The notes: generated by a model from the sequence alone, not told the origin. 64,000 bases of DNA from Pseudomonas sp. DG56-2 (GCF_004803755.1 NZ_CP032311.1:5038501-5102500); one strand, 5' to 3'; shown: positions 1 through 12,899, numbered from the stretch's first letter. A program made the numbers and translations.

Positions 1-1
1 T

Positions 2-1817
2 GCCTGCGCCCCGCTGCATGCTGCGCCCTCGATCGATGACTCACGCCTTTCACAATTGGCTGCCGATCGTTACTGGATATCTTTGGGCCACTACGAAACA
101 GCCAAGCTCGGCGGATGGCGCAGCTATGTCGATGACCGGCGCTTCTTCCTTGCCGAGGACGGTGCGCACCATCCCGACCAGGAGTTGCGGGCCACGGTTG
201 CGGCGCTGTATGCCCCGGCAAACCTTGGCGACAAGCACGCACAATGCGTATTTCCGGCGCGCACGCGGTGGCTGCGTGAGCAACTGCAACTCACCGACCT
301 GCCTGCACCCGACTGCAAGGAGTACACGCAGTGGTACAAGGATGTGTCGCCACATAGCGCGGTAATGATCTTTCCGGCGGCCTATCTCAACAGCCCGTCC
401 TCGATGTTCGGTCACACGCTGCTGCGCATCGACCAGGCCGACGTGCAGAGTAACGAGACGGCCCTGCTCAGCTATGCGGTCAACTTCGGTGCCTACATTG
501 AAGGCAACGACAACAGTATTCTTTATGCCTGGAAAGGCCTGATGGGCGGTTATCCGGGGTTGTTCGCCCTGGTGCCCTATCAGGAAAAGCTCTCCGAATA
601 CCGCAGCCTGGAGAACCGCGACCTGTGGGAGTACCGGCTCAACCTTACCCCGGAAGAAACCGGACGTATGGTCGAACATATCTGGAGCTCAAGCAGATCC
701 AGTTCGACTACTTCTTCTTCGACGAAAACTGCTCCTATCGCCTGCTGGAACTGCTCCAGGTGGCCCGCCCCAGCCTGGACCTGACTTCACAGTTCCCGCT
801 CACTGCAATACCCACCGACACAGTCAAGGCGGTCAAACAGTCCGGCCTGGTGGAGCGAATAGATTATCGGCCCTCACGCGAGCGCGAACTGCTCGAGCGG
901 GCCAAGCCTCTGGACGCCAGCGAACAACAGCAAGTGTTGGCAGTAAGCACCGATACCACGCTGTTGCAGAGCCCCGCGTTCACCGCCCTGCCCCGCGAGC
1001 GCCAGGCCTTGATACAAGATGCCGCCTACCGCCTGGAACGCTATCGGGCCAACGGTCAGGAACGTGACCCTGCGCGAACCCAGCGCAGTTTCGAATTGTT
1101 GCGGGCGATCAACCGCAACCCGGCGCCAGAACTGGACATCGAACGTCCAGGCCTGCCCGAAGATGGCCATCAGTCTCGCACCTGGCAGTTGGGTGCAGGC
1201 ACTCGCGAAGACCGCGCCTTTGCCGAATACGGTCTGCGCATGGCGTATCACGACCTCAACGACAACGCGTATAGCTTCCCACTCGGCGCACAGATCGAAA
1301 TTCTGCAACTAAAGGTACGCCAGTACGAAGGCAACGACTGCAGGTCCAACGCCTGGACCTTGCCACTATCCGCTCGATGACGCCGCGCAACACCCTGCTG
1401 CAGCCGTGGTCGTGGGCAGGTTACCGGCGGTCTTGAGCGCGTACTGGGCAAGCATGAGGATGAAGTGCTGTCAGCCACCGTCAATGGCGGCGCAGGGGGC
1501 ACCTGGCAGCTGCTGACGAGTTGCTTGGATTTGCCCTGGGTACAGGTGAGGGTTGAGCACAATAACGCTTGCCGAAGTCATTTCTCCGGCAGCAGGCTTC
1601 ACACCGCCTGCTATGGCGCAACCCGTTGGGCACGTTGAGCCTTGAAGGCAAAGGCGATTATTTCACCAATGGCGAGGTACGCCGCAGTTTGAGCCTGAAC
1701 CAGCAATGGGAGCTGTCCCGCGACCTGGGCTTGCGTCTCAGCGCCAAGCGCGAATTCAGTCAGTTGGCGACGGCGCAGAACGAGCTGATGCTGGAATTGA
1801 AGTGGTACTACTACTAG
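2..1817 (+). pseudogene. DUF4105 (Lnb-like N-terminal domain) periplasmic protein, broken by several indels and 5'-truncated by the window edge
   Basis: The reading frame is open from the first base and begins with the tail of a signal peptide (CAPLHAAP), so the true start lies before the window. The family signatures are present: SSMFGHTLLRID near base 395 and ENCSYRLLELL near base 730, giving the conserved His and Cys of the DUF4105/Lnb periplasmic fold. The protein jumps frame repeatedly. One G seems missing at about 685 and another at about 1340, one G extra at about 1414, one missing near 1512, one extra near 1554, and at least one more change at 1575-1615. Restoring these gives a continuous protein of roughly 600 residues ending at LMLELKWYYY. 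The role is probably in the envelope (inferred). The indels are more likely sequence errors than decay. Confidence 0.75.
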
Positions 1818-1909
1818 GCCTCGATCACCCAACACCTTGATCACATCCTTTTGACAGCGCGCCGACAAGCCACGCCCTAGACTTTTCCAGGCACGTGGAG
1901 AATCTGAAT

Positions 1910-2267
1910 ATGTGGCGGTACGGCGCAAATAATGGGAATGGCGGTGGTGCTCGGCGGTTGCCAGACAACCCACGAGCAATTGATCAATCAAGGTTATCCG
2001 CCCGCCTACGCTGACGGTTTTCAGGACGGCTGCAGCAGCGGCCGCCAGGCCGCTGGCGTAATGGCTGGGGATTTTCGCAAGAATGTACCCCGCTACCTGC
2101 ACAGCCGGCAGTATGAAAGCGGTTGGGATGATGGGTTCCGCCAATGCCATTCAATGCAGGAAAACCAGGACTTGCAGAGCTACCGCGCCAGCCATTGGGA
2201 TGAACGCAACGAACAGTGGCAGGAAGAGAAAGACCGCGATGCAGCCCGCGCCTATCGACGCAAATAG
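1910..2267 (+). CDS. small putative lipoprotein of unknown function, probable frameshift near the start
   Basis: An open frame from 1932 encodes about 111 residues with a lipobox-like VLGGC near its start, then a Gly/Tyr/Asp-rich mature part (YADGFQDGCSSG, SGWDDGFRQC). The start at 1932 gives too short a signal peptide. An ATG at 1910 is one base out of frame. Dropping one base near 1920 would give MWRTAQIMGMAVVLGGC, a normal lipoprotein signal. The paired GFxDGC / WDDGFRQC motifs suggest two metal- or disulfide-type repeats, but I do not recognise the family. It follows the DUF4105 gene by about 90 bases and may be co-transcribed with it. Confidence 0.5.
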
Positions 2268-2334
2268 GTCGCTTGTACGCAATCGATGCAACGGATGATC
2301 TGTCAGCATGGTCTCCTCTAGAAAGGAGGACATC

Positions 2335-4164
<1,830 letters not shown>

Positions 4165-4376
4165 TTAGACACTTCACCAGATAGAGATTGGACTTATTGG
4201 TTTTTTCCAGACTTTACCAAGAACCAGTCGCACCGCAACAGGGCGTTATGTCGTTTTTTCGAAATTAAATGGTGCATTTGTATAAGTGTATACATGTTCG
4301 CGCGCATATCGTCGGGCAAGCCCGCGGCCACGGGAAGCCCTGCACGTGGGGACAGTGCGCTTTTCCTGAGAAAACA

Positions 4377-4400
4377 AAACGGGGCCCGAAGGCCCCGTTT
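4377..4400 (-). terminator. Rho-independent terminator of ettA
   Basis: Perfect inverted repeat AAACGGGGCC / GGCCCCGTTT around a four-base loop, followed on the minus strand by TTTTGTTTT. It lies 20 bases past the ettA stop codon. Confidence 0.85.
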
Positions 4401-4419
4401 CAGTGCAAAACCCGCAGGT

Positions 4420-6081
4420 TTATGCCAGTTTTTTGTGCCGTACCCGATGCGGCTGGGCAGCAGCTTCGCCCAGGCGCTTCTTACGATCGGCTTCGTACTC
4501 GGTGTAGTTGCCTTCGAAGAACACCGCTTGCGAATCATCTTCGTAAGCCAGGATGTGAGTGGCCACGCGGTCAAGGAACCAGCGATCGTGAGAGATCACA
4601 ATGGCGGCGCCAGGGAAGTCCAACAGGGCTTCTTCGAGCGAACGCAGGGTTTCCACGTCAAGGTCGTTGGACGGTTCGTCGAGCAGCAGGACGTTGCCGC
4701 CCTCTTTCAGCGTCAGGGCCAAATGCAGGCGACCACGCTCACCGGAGAGGTCCTTGACGAACTTCTGCTGATCGCCACCTTTGAAGTTGAAGCGACCCAC
4801 ATAGGTGCGCGACGGAATCTCGTAGGTACCGATACGCAGCTGATCGGAACCGTCGGAGATTTGCTGGAACACAGTCTTGCTGCCGTCCAGGTCTTCGCGG
4901 CTCTGGTCAACACAGGCCAGTTGCACGGTTTCACCGATTTCGATGGTGCCCGAATCCGGCTGCTCCTTGCCCATGAGCATGCGGAACAGAGTCGATTTAC
5001 CAGCACCGTTACCGCCGATTACGCCAACGATGGCGCCTTTAGGCATGCTGAACGACAGGTTGTCGATCAGGACGCGATCGCCATAACCTTTGGTGACGTT
5101 TCTTGAACTCGATGACCTTGTCACCCAGGCGCGGACCGGCCGGAATGTAGATTTCGTTGGTTTCACTGCGCTTCTGGAACTCCTGCGATTGCATTTCTTC
5201 GAAGCGTTGCAGACGGGCCTTGGATTTGGACTGACGAGCCTTGGCGCCTTTACGCACCCACTCCAGTTCTTCCTTCATGGCCTTTTCATGTGCCGACTGC
5301 TGCTTGGATTCCTGGGCCAGACGATCCGACTTGGCTTCCAGCCAGCCCGAATAGTTGCCTTCGTATGGAATACCGGCACCGCGGTCAAGCTCGAGGATCC
5401 AGCCGGCAACGTTGTCGAGGAAGTAACGGTCGTGGGTAATCGCTACCACGGTGCCCGGGAAGTCGTGCAGGAAGTGCTCCAGCCAAGCAACGGAGTCGGC
5501 ATCCAGGTGGTTGGTGGGTTCGTCGAGCAGGAGCATGTCTGGGGCAGACAGCAGCAGGCGGCAAGAGCCACACGACGTTTTTCACCACCGGACAGGTGCT
5601 CGACCTTGGCGTCCCAGGCCGGCAGACGCAGTGCATCGGCTGCGACTTCCAGTTGGCGCTCAAGGTTGTGGCCATCGCTAGCCTGTAGAATGGCTTCCAG
5701 CTTGGCCTGCTCGGCGGCCAGCTTATCGAAGTCGGCATCCGGCTCGGCGTAGGCTGCGTAGACTTCGTCCAGGCGCGCCTGGGCGTCCTTGATGACGCTG
5801 ACCGCTTCCTCGACCACTTCACGAACGGTTTTGGTCGGATCCAGTTGTGGTTCCTGTGGCAGATAGCCGATATTGAGGTCAGGCATCGGACGGGCTTCGC
5901 CGTCGAACTCTTTATCGACCCCGGCCATGATCTTCAACAGGGTGGATTTACCCGAGCCGTTCAGGCCCAATACGCCGATTTTGGCGCCGGGGAAAAACGA
6001 CAGGGAGATATTCTTCAAAATTTCCCGCTTCGGCGGGACAACTTTGCCCAGCCGATGCATGGTGTAGACGTATTGAGCCAT
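4420..6081 (-). pseudogene. ettA: energy-dependent translational throttle protein EttA (ABC-F), two apparent single-base indels
   Basis: A soluble ABC-F ATPase that binds the ribosomal E site and gates early elongation by the ADP/ATP ratio. The start ATG at 6081 gives MAQYVYTMHRLGKVVPPKR, typical of EttA. The first ATPase has Walker A GLNGSGKST and signature [11 protein letters not shown]; the linker [17 protein letters not shown] and second ATPase ([19 protein letters not shown]) follow. Translation breaks twice: near 5563 a base is missing (after RRVAL, restoring [16 protein letters not shown]), and near 5101 an A is extra (AAGAAAC instead of AAGAAC, restoring [13 protein letters not shown]). 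Both are simple run-length errors and the protein is otherwise perfectly conserved, so a sequencing artefact is more likely than a true pseudogene. Repaired length is about 554 residues. Confidence 0.9.
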
Positions 6082-6348
6082 GGAAAAACCTAGCGTCAGA
6101 GACGAAAAAATGAATGCGAAACAGATGATGGAAGCCGCGACTTCCCGGAAAGGGCCAAAGCTACCGTAATGCGCCTTGTTGGGCAAACCATCGACGAACA
6201 GAGCTGGCACTTTGCCACGTTTGCGGGCATGCTAGCCGGTCCGTGGGTGCCGGGCTTATAGTGCTCGACCAGAGTAGCCGCCAGGACCGCGGCCCTTGCC
6301 AGCCAGCAACTCTAAACCTGCCATCCAGCCATACCGCAGGATCATCGC

Positions 6349-9300
6349 TTGACCAATCTCTCTCAGCCGAAATCCCTGCGCAAGCCGTCCAGCGCGTCCG
6401 GCTCTCCATTGCGTGGCTCGCTGAAAAGCGCGTTGGCCCTACTGGTCCTGCTGCTGCTCGGATTGCTGCTCTGGCAACTGGTCGACCAGTATCGTCATAC
6501 CCAGGCCGACGAGTATCAACACAGCCTCGATGCCAATGCCGAGCTGGCCGACCACATGACCTTGAACATGCAACTCAAGGCCCAGGTCGCAAAGAACATT
6601 CTGCAGCCTTACCATTCGTCGCCAGAGCCGACTCAAATGCCGCATGTGCTCGCGCACCTGCGTGCACAGTTGCCGGCCTTGCAAAGTGTGGTCTGGATCG
6701 ACGCAAACGAGCAGGTGCTGACCGACAGCCTAGGCAGCACGCCAGATCTGCCTACGCTGCAGGAGCTTCTGCGCCTGAGCCAAGGCCATGACTTTTACTT
6801 CAGCAACTCGGCGGACAATAGCCAAGTCTATTTATTGCTGCGCCAACCCGGCGACTCACCGGGTCATTGGTTCTTGCGCCTGGGATCGGCGTACTACAGC
6901 GTGCTGACCGCGCATCTTGATCGCCCCAACCACCCGCTGTGGCTCCTGGAAAACAGCCGTACCGGCGAAATCATCAATCGCCACCATCCCGCCCCGGGCA
7001 GCGACGAACCGCTGCAAAGCGTGATGCTGGCCTTTCTGGATAACAGCACCTGGCAGTTGCGCGGGCTGTTCGATGCAGGATTGGCCCGCCAACAACTTCT
7101 CCCGGCGTTGATCGGCAAATGCGTGCTGGGCTTGTTCTGCGCGCTTATTCCCTTGCTTGCCCTGGTCAACATGCGACGCCGGCAGCGCCTGCTACAGGAA
7201 AGCCGCCGTCGCTATCACGATATTTTCGAAGGGACCGGCGTCGCCCTTTGCGTGCTCGACCTTTCCGGCCTGCCCAGCCTGCTGGAGCGTCATCGCCTGC
7301 GCAATCGCCAGGCCCTACAACAGCGCCTGGCATACGATCGCTCGCTCCGCCGCGCCTTGCTGCAGGAACTGAAGGTCACCGAGGTCAACCAGGTGGCCCT
7401 GCAATTGCTCGGGGTAAACTGCTGCGACGGAGCCTGGCAATGCCTGGTGGAAGGAAATGACGCCGGTATCGACGGTATTGGCGTGCAACTGCTCGAGGCG
7501 GTGCTGGACAACCAGCGACAGCTGGAACTGGAAGTACGCTTGCCGATTGCTGACGGCCAGGACTTGCACCTGTGGTTGATGGTGAAGTTCCCCGAGCAGC
7601 AGCGCGACTATCAGGCGGTGATCCTCAGCATCAGTGACATCACCAGTCGTAAACAGGTCGAGCTCTCCTTGCTTGAGCGTGAAAGCTTCTGGTCTGACGT
7701 GGTACGCACCGTACCCGACCAGTTGTATGTGCAGGATGTCCAGAGCAAGCAAATGATCTTCAGCAACCGTAATCTGGGCCACACCTTGGGTTACGACCGT
7801 GTCCAGCTTACGCAGATGGGCGAACGCTTCTGGGAAATTCTCCTGCATCCGGAAGATGCCACGTGTTATCAGCAGATTCGCCAGCAGTTGCTCGACTCCA
7901 GCGGTGTCGAACAACTGCATTGCCAATTGCGCTTCCGCCACCAGGATCAGCGCTGGCGGCGCTATGACATTCGCGAGCAAGCCTTGACCCGCGATCACAA
8001 TGGCGTGGTTACCCGCATCATCGGCGTGGGCAAGGACATCACCGATCAGATCGAAGCCAGCGAATCGCTGCGCGACAGCGAACAGCGCTATCGCATGCTC
8101 GCCGAGAGCATCAGCGACGTCATTTTCTCTACCAACAACCAGTTGGAGCTCAACTACGTCAGCCCCTCGGTGCAGAACGTGCTGGGCTATGAGGTGGAAT
8201 GGATCTTCGACAACGGCTGGCATTCGACCATCGCCAATCCGACTCAATTGACCGGTATCTACAATCTGATCGAGCGCCTCAACCGGGCCTTGGACGATCC
8301 TGAGCAACTGGAGCAATTGCGCACCCAACTGCCGAACCAGTTGTTCCTGTTCGACTGCCTGCGTGCAGACGGTCGCAAGATTCCCATAGAGCTGCGCCTG
8401 GTGCTGGTTTGGGACGATCAACAACGTTTTGAAGGTATCCTCGGTGTCGGCCGGGACATAAGCCAGCAGCGTCGGGCCGAAAAAGACCTGCGCATGGCCG
8501 CTACAGTATTCGAACACTCGACCTCGGCCATCCTGATCACTGACCCAGCCGGTTATATTGTCCAGGCCAACGAGGCCTTCAGCCGGGTCAGCGGGCATGC
8601 CGTGGCTGACGTGCTCGACCAACTGCCAAGCATGCTGACCGTTGACGAACACCAGGAAGCGCACCTGCGCTACGTGCTCAAGCAGCTCAACCAACGCGGC
8701 ACCTGGGAAGGTGAAGTGTGGCTCAAACGGCGCAGTGGCGAGCACTACCCGGCCTGGGTCGGCATTACTGCGGTTCTCGACGACGAGGGCGACCTGGCCA
8801 GCTATGTATGCTTCTTCACCGACATCAGCGAACGCAAAGCCAGTGAGCAACGCATCCATCGCCTGGCCTATTACGACGCCTTGACCCACCTGCCTAACCG
8901 CACCTTGTTCCAGGACCGCTTGCACACGGCCCTGCAACAGGCCGAGCGGCAGAAGGCCTGGGTGGTGTTGATGTTCCTTGACCTTGATCGTTTCAAGCCG
9001 ATCAACGACTCCCTCGGTCACGCCGCCGGCGACCGTATGCTCAAGGACATGGCAGAGCGCCTGCTCGATTGTGTCGATGATGATGACACTGTGGCACGCA
9101 TGGGCGGCGATGAGTTCACCTTGCTGCTGCAACCCCGAGCGTCGCGAGAAATGGCCCTTAACCGCGCCATCAACGTTGCCGAACAAATTCTGGGCAGCCT
9201 GGTACGACCGTTCGTGCTGGAAAATCGCGAGTTCTTTGTCACTGCCAGTATCGGCATCGCCCTGAGTCCTCAGGACGGTAGCGAACTCAGCCAACTGATG

Positions 9301-10176
9301 AAAAACGCCGACACCGCCATGTACCACGCCAAGGAGCGTGGCAAGAACAACTTCCAGTTCTACCAGGCCGACATGAACGCCAGTGCTCTGGAACGCCTGG
9401 AGCTGGAAAGCGACTTGCGCCATGCCCTGGAACAAAACGAATTCACGCTCTACTACCAACCGCAGTTCAGCGGTGACGGCAAGCGCCTGACCGGCGCCGA
9501 AGCCCTGCTGCGCTGGCGCCATCCACGACGTGGGCTGGTCCCGCCCGGGGACTTTATCCCGGTTATCGAAGAACTGGGGCTTGTCGTCGATGTGGGCGAT
9601 TGGGTGCTCAAGGAAGCCTGTCGCCAGCTCAAGGCCTGGCATCAGGCCAAGCTGCGGGTGCCGAAGGTGTCTGTAAACATCTCGGCGCGGCAGTTCTCCG
9701 ACGGTCAACTGGGCGAGCGCATCGCCACCATTCTCAAGGATACCGGCCTGCCACCGGCATGCCTGGAGCTGGAACTGACCGAAAGTATTCTGATGCGCGA
9801 GGTCCACGAGGCCATGATGATCCTCGACAGTCTGAAGAAGCTTGGCCTGAGCATCGCGGTCGACGACTTCGGTACCGGCTACTCGTCACTGAACTACCTA
9901 AAACAGTTCCCCATCGATGTGCTGAAGATCGACCGCACCTTCGTCGACGGCTTGCCCGAAGGTGAACAGGATGCGCAGATCGCCCGAGCCATCATCGCCA
10001 TGGCCCACAGCCTGAACCTGGCAGTAATCGCCGAAGGCGTCGAAACCCATGAGCAATTGGAGTTTTTGCGCGAACACGATTGCGACGAAGTACAGGGTTA
10101 TCTGTTCGGACGGCCGATGCCGGCCAACCAGTTCGAAGCGCAGTTCAGCAACGAGACCCTGTTCATGTTCGAGTAA
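6349..10176 (+). CDS. morA: MorA: membrane-anchored PAS-GGDEF-EAL cyclic-di-GMP regulator
   Basis: A 1275-residue protein. TTG is taken as the start, with AGGA six bases before it, because no in-frame ATG precedes the first membrane helix (residues 26-45, ALALLVLLLLGLLLW). A second helix near 250-275 closes a periplasmic sensor segment. Several PAS/PAC repeats follow (about 290-820), then a GGDEF domain with intact GGDEF at 919-923 and an EAL domain with intact EAL at 1051-1053, NISARQF and DDFGTGYSSL. Both cyclase and phosphodiesterase activity are possible. The allosteric I-site is lost: DDDD stands where RxxD would be. MorA controls motility and biofilm in Pseudomonas, and its position before glyA is the usual one in the genus. 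It is divergent from ettA across about 270 bases. Confidence 0.92.
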   Translation: MTNLSQPKSLRKPSSASGSPLRGSLKSALALLVLLLLGLLLWQLVDQYRHTQADEYQHSLDANAELADHMTLNMQLKAQVAKNILQPYHSSPEPTQMPHVLAHLRAQLPALQSVVWIDANEQVLTDSLGSTPDLPTLQELLRLSQGHDFYFSNSADNSQVYLLLRQPGDSPGHWFLRLGSAYYSVLTAHLDRPNHPLWLLENSRTGEIINRHHPAPGSDEPLQSVMLAFLDNSTWQLRGLFDAGLARQQLLPALIGKCVLGLFCALIPLLALVNMRRRQRLLQESRRRYHDIFEGTGVALCVLDLSGLPSLLERHRLRNRQALQQRLAYDRSLRRALLQELKVTEVNQVALQLLGVNCCDGAWQCLVEGNDAGIDGIGVQLLEAVLDNQRQLELEVRLPIADGQDLHLWLMVKFPEQQRDYQAVILSISDITSRKQVELSLLERESFWSDVVRTVPDQLYVQDVQSKQMIFSNRNLGHTLGYDRVQLTQMGERFWEILLHPEDATCYQQIRQQLLDSSGVEQLHCQLRFRHQDQRWRRYDIREQALTRDHNGVVTRIIGVGKDITDQIEASESLRDSEQRYRMLAESISDVIFSTNNQLELNYVSPSVQNVLGYEVEWIFDNGWHSTIANPTQLTGIYNLIERLNRALDDPEQLEQLRTQLPNQLFLFDCLRADGRKIPIELRLVLVWDDQQRFEGILGVGRDISQQRRAEKDLRMAATVFEHSTSAILITDPAGYIVQANEAFSRVSGHAVADVLDQLPSMLTVDEHQEAHLRYVLKQLNQRGTWEGEVWLKRRSGEHYPAWVGITAVLDDEGDLASYVCFFTDISERKASEQRIHRLAYYDALTHLPNRTLFQDRLHTALQQAERQKAWVVLMFLDLDRFKPINDSLGHAAGDRMLKDMAERLLDCVDDDDTVARMGGDEFTLLLQPRASREMALNRAINVAEQILGSLVRPFVLENREFFVTASIGIALSPQDGSELSQLMKNADTAMYHAKERGKNNFQFYQADMNASALERLELESDLRHALEQNEFTLYYQPQFSGDGKRLTGAEALLRWRHPRRGLVPPGDFIPVIEELGLVVDVGDWVLKEACRQLKAWHQAKLRVPKVSVNISARQFSDGQLGERIATILKDTGLPPACLELELTESILMREVHEAMMILDSLKKLGLSIAVDDFGTGYSSLNYLKQFPIDVLKIDRTFVDGLPEGEQDAQIARAIIAMAHSLNLAVIAEGVETHEQLEFLREHDCDEVQGYLFGRPMPANQFEAQFSNETLFMFE

Positions 10177-10308
10177 GCGTCAGTCCCATGCACGCAGCTT
10201 GTCAGTCATGAGCCCCATTTGTCTGCGACATGATGCCCTTTCATATGCCAGACAAAAGCTGATGAGGTAGAATGCCTGCCTATTTCAGCACGATCCTTGA
10301 GGACCGCC

Positions 10309-11562
10309 ATGTTCAGCCGTGATTTGACCATTGCCAAGTACGACGCCGATCTTTTTGCCGCTATGGAGCAAGAAGCTCAGCGCCAGGAAGAGCACATCGA
10401 GCTGATTGCTTCGGAAAACTACACCAGCCCGGCTGTCATGGAAGCCCAAGGCTCGGTTCTGACCAACAAATACGCCGAAGGCTACCCTGGCAAGCGCTAC
10501 TACGGTGGTTGCGAATACGTCGACGTCGTTGAGCAACTGGCTATCGACCGCGCCAAAGAACTGTTCGGCGCCGACTACGCCAACGTCCAGCCTCACGCAG
10601 GCTCGCAAGCCAACGCTGCCGTCTACCTGGCACTGCTGTCTGCCGGTGACACCATTCTGGGCATGAGCCTGGCTCACGGTGGTCACCTGACCCACGGCGC
10701 CAACGTCAGCTCCTCGGGCAAACTGTACAACGCTGTCCAGTACGGCATCGACGCCAATGGCCTGATCGACTACGACGAAGTAGAGCGTCTGGCCGTTGAG
10801 CACAAGCCAAAAATGATCGTCGCCGGTTTCTCGGCCTACTCGCAGATCCTGGACTTCCCACGTTTCCGCGAAATCGCCGATAAAGTCGGTGCCTACCTGT
10901 TCGTCGACATGGCTCACGTTGCCGGTCTGGTCGCTGCAGGCGTGTACCCGAACCCAGTTCCTTTCGCCGACGTGGTCACCACCACTACCCACAAGACCCT
11001 GCGCGGTCCCCGTGGCGGCCTGATCCTGGCTCGCGCCAACGCCGACATCGAGAAGAAGCTGAACTCTGCCGTTTTCCCGGGCGCCCAAGGCGGCCCGCTG
11101 GAGCACGTCATCGCCGCCAAGGCTATCTGCTTCAAAGAAGCCCTGCAGCCTGAGTTCAAGGCTTACCAGCAGCAGGTCGTGAAAAACGCCCAAGCCATGG
11201 CCGGTGTATTCATCGAGCGCGGTTTCGACGTGGTTTCCGGTGGTACTGAAAACCACCTGTTCCTGCTCTCGCTGATCAAGCAGGAAATCTCCGGTAAAGA
11301 CGCCGACGCCGCCCTGGGTCGCGCCTTCATCACCGTCAACAAGAACTCGGTGCCAAACGACCCACGCTCCCCGTTCGTCACTTCCGGCCTGCGCTTCGGC
11401 ACCCCGGCCGTGACCACTCGCGGCTTCAAGGAAGCAGAGTGCAAGGAACTGGCTGGCTGGATCTGCGACATCCTGGCCGACCTGAACAACGAAGCGGTGA
11501 TCGACGCCGTGCGCGAGAAGGTCAAGGCCATCTGCAAGAAGTTGCCGGTATACGGCAACTGA
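10309..11562 (+). CDS. glyA: serine hydroxymethyltransferase
   Basis: A 417-residue PLP enzyme that interconverts serine and glycine with tetrahydrofolate as one-carbon carrier. The start [12 protein letters not shown] is chosen because TGAGGA lies 8 bases upstream; an ATG 12 bases earlier has no ribosome site. The PLP lysine is Lys229 in [14 protein letters not shown], and the substrate motif [12 protein letters not shown] is intact. It sits 130 bases behind morA on the same strand and ends in its own terminator. Codon use is strongly biased to preferred codons, fitting a highly expressed housekeeping gene. Confidence 0.97.
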   Translation: MFSRDLTIAKYDADLFAAMEQEAQRQEEHIELIASENYTSPAVMEAQGSVLTNKYAEGYPGKRYYGGCEYVDVVEQLAIDRAKELFGADYANVQPHAGSQANAAVYLALLSAGDTILGMSLAHGGHLTHGANVSSSGKLYNAVQYGIDANGLIDYDEVERLAVEHKPKMIVAGFSAYSQILDFPRFREIADKVGAYLFVDMAHVAGLVAAGVYPNPVPFADVVTTTTHKTLRGPRGGLILARANADIEKKLNSAVFPGAQGGPLEHVIAAKAICFKEALQPEFKAYQQQVVKNAQAMAGVFIERGFDVVSGGTENHLFLLSLIKQEISGKDADAALGRAFITVNKNSVPNDPRSPFVTSGLRFGTPAVTTRGFKEAECKELAGWICDILADLNNEAVIDAVREKVKAICKKLPVYGN

Positions 11563-11576
11563 TCGCAGTTGACTGA

Positions 11577-11605
11577 AAAGCCCGGCTCTTGAGCCGGGCT
11601 TTTTA
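11577..11605 (+). terminator. Rho-independent terminator of glyA
   Basis: AAAAGCCCGGCTC / GAGCCGGGCTTTTT hairpin 14 bases past the glyA stop codon. The A-run and T-run on either side could make it work in both directions between glyA and the convergent GTPase gene. Confidence 0.9.
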
Positions 11606-11627
11606 TTGGTTATTGCTCAGTAATTTC

Positions 11628-12599
11628 TCAAGGCCTGCTCAAGGCTTCAAACCCTTCACGGATCGTTGCTTCGGGCAGGTCGTCGGCGATAAACACCATC
11701 ACACTTTCCCTTGTCTCACCTTCGGCCCATTCGGTATCCCAGTCGAAACCATAAAGTTTCAACACGCCTTGGAACACCAGGCGCCGATCTTCACCGGCGA
11801 TATTCAGCACACCTTTGTAGCGCAACAACTGTTTGCCATGATCTTCCAGCAACTGATTCATGAAGTCGCTGAGCCGGTCGATGTCCAGCGGCGTTTCAGT
11901 ACGCAATACCAGACTGGAAATGCGATCAGGGGTGAGCGCCTGGGTAACAGGCCGCAGGCTCAAGCCACCACCGAGGTCAGCATTGAGATTGAAGCCGCGT
12001 ACATCAAGCAGCTCGGCCAGATCGATGCGCCCATGTTCGACCACCCGGATCGGCGCGCGCCGGTTGATTCGGCCAAGGCGTTCACTTAACGCCGTAAAGC
12101 TGGCCGGCTCGACAAGATCGGTCTTGCTCACCAGCAAGCGGTCGGCAAAGCCTACCTGTGCCTGCGCAATGGCCTGGGTCAAATGCTGCTCGGCATGAGC
12201 CGCATCGACCAAGGTGATGATACCGTCGAGGATGTAGCGGTCGCGTAGCTCCTCTTCAATGAAAAAGGTCTGCGCTACTGGCGCGGGATCAGCCAGGCCT
12301 GTGCATTCGATTACCAATCTATCGAAGGCAATATCGTCGGCATCCAGTCGCTCAAGCAGCAGAAACAGCGCTTTGGTCAGGTCAGTGTGAATACTGCAAC
12401 ACACGCAACCATTGGCCAGCGTCATGACCTGCACCGGTTCATCGCCAAGCAGTTGGCTGTCGATACCGGCATCACTGAATTCGTTTTCGATCACCGCGAT
12501 CTTCAGGCCATGTTCAGCCTTGAGCAGATGGCGCAGCAAGGTGGTCTTGCCGGCCCCCAGAAAACCGCTGAGTACTGTTACGGGAATGGGCGCATGCAA
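11628..12599 (-). CDS. yjiA: COG0523/CobW-family GTPase (YjiA-like metal chaperone)
   Basis: A 323-residue G3E GTPase. Walker A GFLGAGKT is at 12-19 and the metal-binding CVCC motif at 65-68. The C-terminal CobW_C domain includes the RYKGVLNI motif. The start appears to be TTG at 12599, with AGGAG eight bases upstream; an overlapping ATG is out of frame. It lies downstream of the YbdD-like gene and cstA on the same strand, the same set as E. coli yjiY-yjiX-yjiA. Members deliver or sense metals such as zinc; the partner here is unknown. Confidence 0.9.
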   Translation of the reverse strand: MHAPIPVTVLSGFLGAGKTTLLRHLLKAEHGLKIAVIENEFSDAGIDSQLLGDEPVQVMTLANGCVCCSIHTDLTKALFLLLERLDADDIAFDRLVIECTGLADPAPVAQTFFIEEELRDRYILDGIITLVDAAHAEQHLTQAIAQAQVGFADRLLVSKTDLVEPASFTALSERLGRINRRAPIRVVEHGRIDLAELLDVRGFNLNADLGGGLSLRPVTQALTPDRISSLVLRTETPLDIDRLSDFMNQLLEDHGKQLLRYKGVLNIAGEDRRLVFQGVLKLYGFDWDTEWAEGETRESVMVFIADDLPEATIREGFEALSRP

Positions 12600-12625
12600 A
12601 CGGAAAATCTCCTGAGCTGAAATGA

Positions 12626-12657
12626 CTGTGGGAGCTCGGCAAGCCGGGCTCCCACAG
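12626..12657. repeat. REP-like palindrome
   Basis: CTGTGGGAGCTCGGC / GCCGGGCTCCCACAG with a two-base AA centre, near-perfect pairing. It has the GGGAGC...GCAAGCC...GCTCCCAC pattern of Pseudomonas REP elements. It lies between yjiA and the YbdD-family gene and may set different transcript levels within the operon (inferred). Confidence 0.7.
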
Positions 12658-12683
12658 GTTGTGTCGCCGTCAGTAGCTGTGGT

Positions 12684-12884
12684 TCAACAGCACTTGGGCC
12701 CACTCTTGCCGCCGTAGCGGGCTTCTTGGCGTTCGCGGAAGAACTCCTCGTAGCTCATCATCGGCTTGTCCGGATGCTTGGTCTGCATGTGCTCGACGTA
12801 ATTGTCGTAGTCGGGCATACCGACCATCAGGCGGGCTGCCTGCCCCAGGTACTTACCCAGTCGACCGAGATCGTTGAACATCAC
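12684..12884 (-). CDS. YbdD/YjiX family small protein
   Basis: A 66-residue protein, [20 protein letters not shown]..., with the family core [33 protein letters not shown] and a CysCys C-terminus. Family members are short soluble proteins encoded just after CstA/BtsT carriers and are thought to assist them. Here the gap to cstA is only 15 bases, so the two are surely co-transcribed. The molecular role is not established. Confidence 0.92.
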   Translation of the reverse strand: MMFNDLGRLGKYLGQAARLMVGMPDYDNYVEHMQTKHPDKPMMSYEEFFRERQEARYGGKSGPKCC

Positions 12885-12899
12885 TGCATTCCTCTTGAG

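Noticed and set aside
4306..4350. GGGCAAGCCCGCGGCC sequence upstream of gdhA
   Set aside because: It looks like a partial REP but lacks a paired second arm; too short to list.
7315..9807. Very long open frame (830 codons) on the minus strand inside morA
   Set aside because: It is the antisense shadow of a high-GC coding region. It has no known motif, and the plus strand carries clear PAS, GGDEF and EAL domains.
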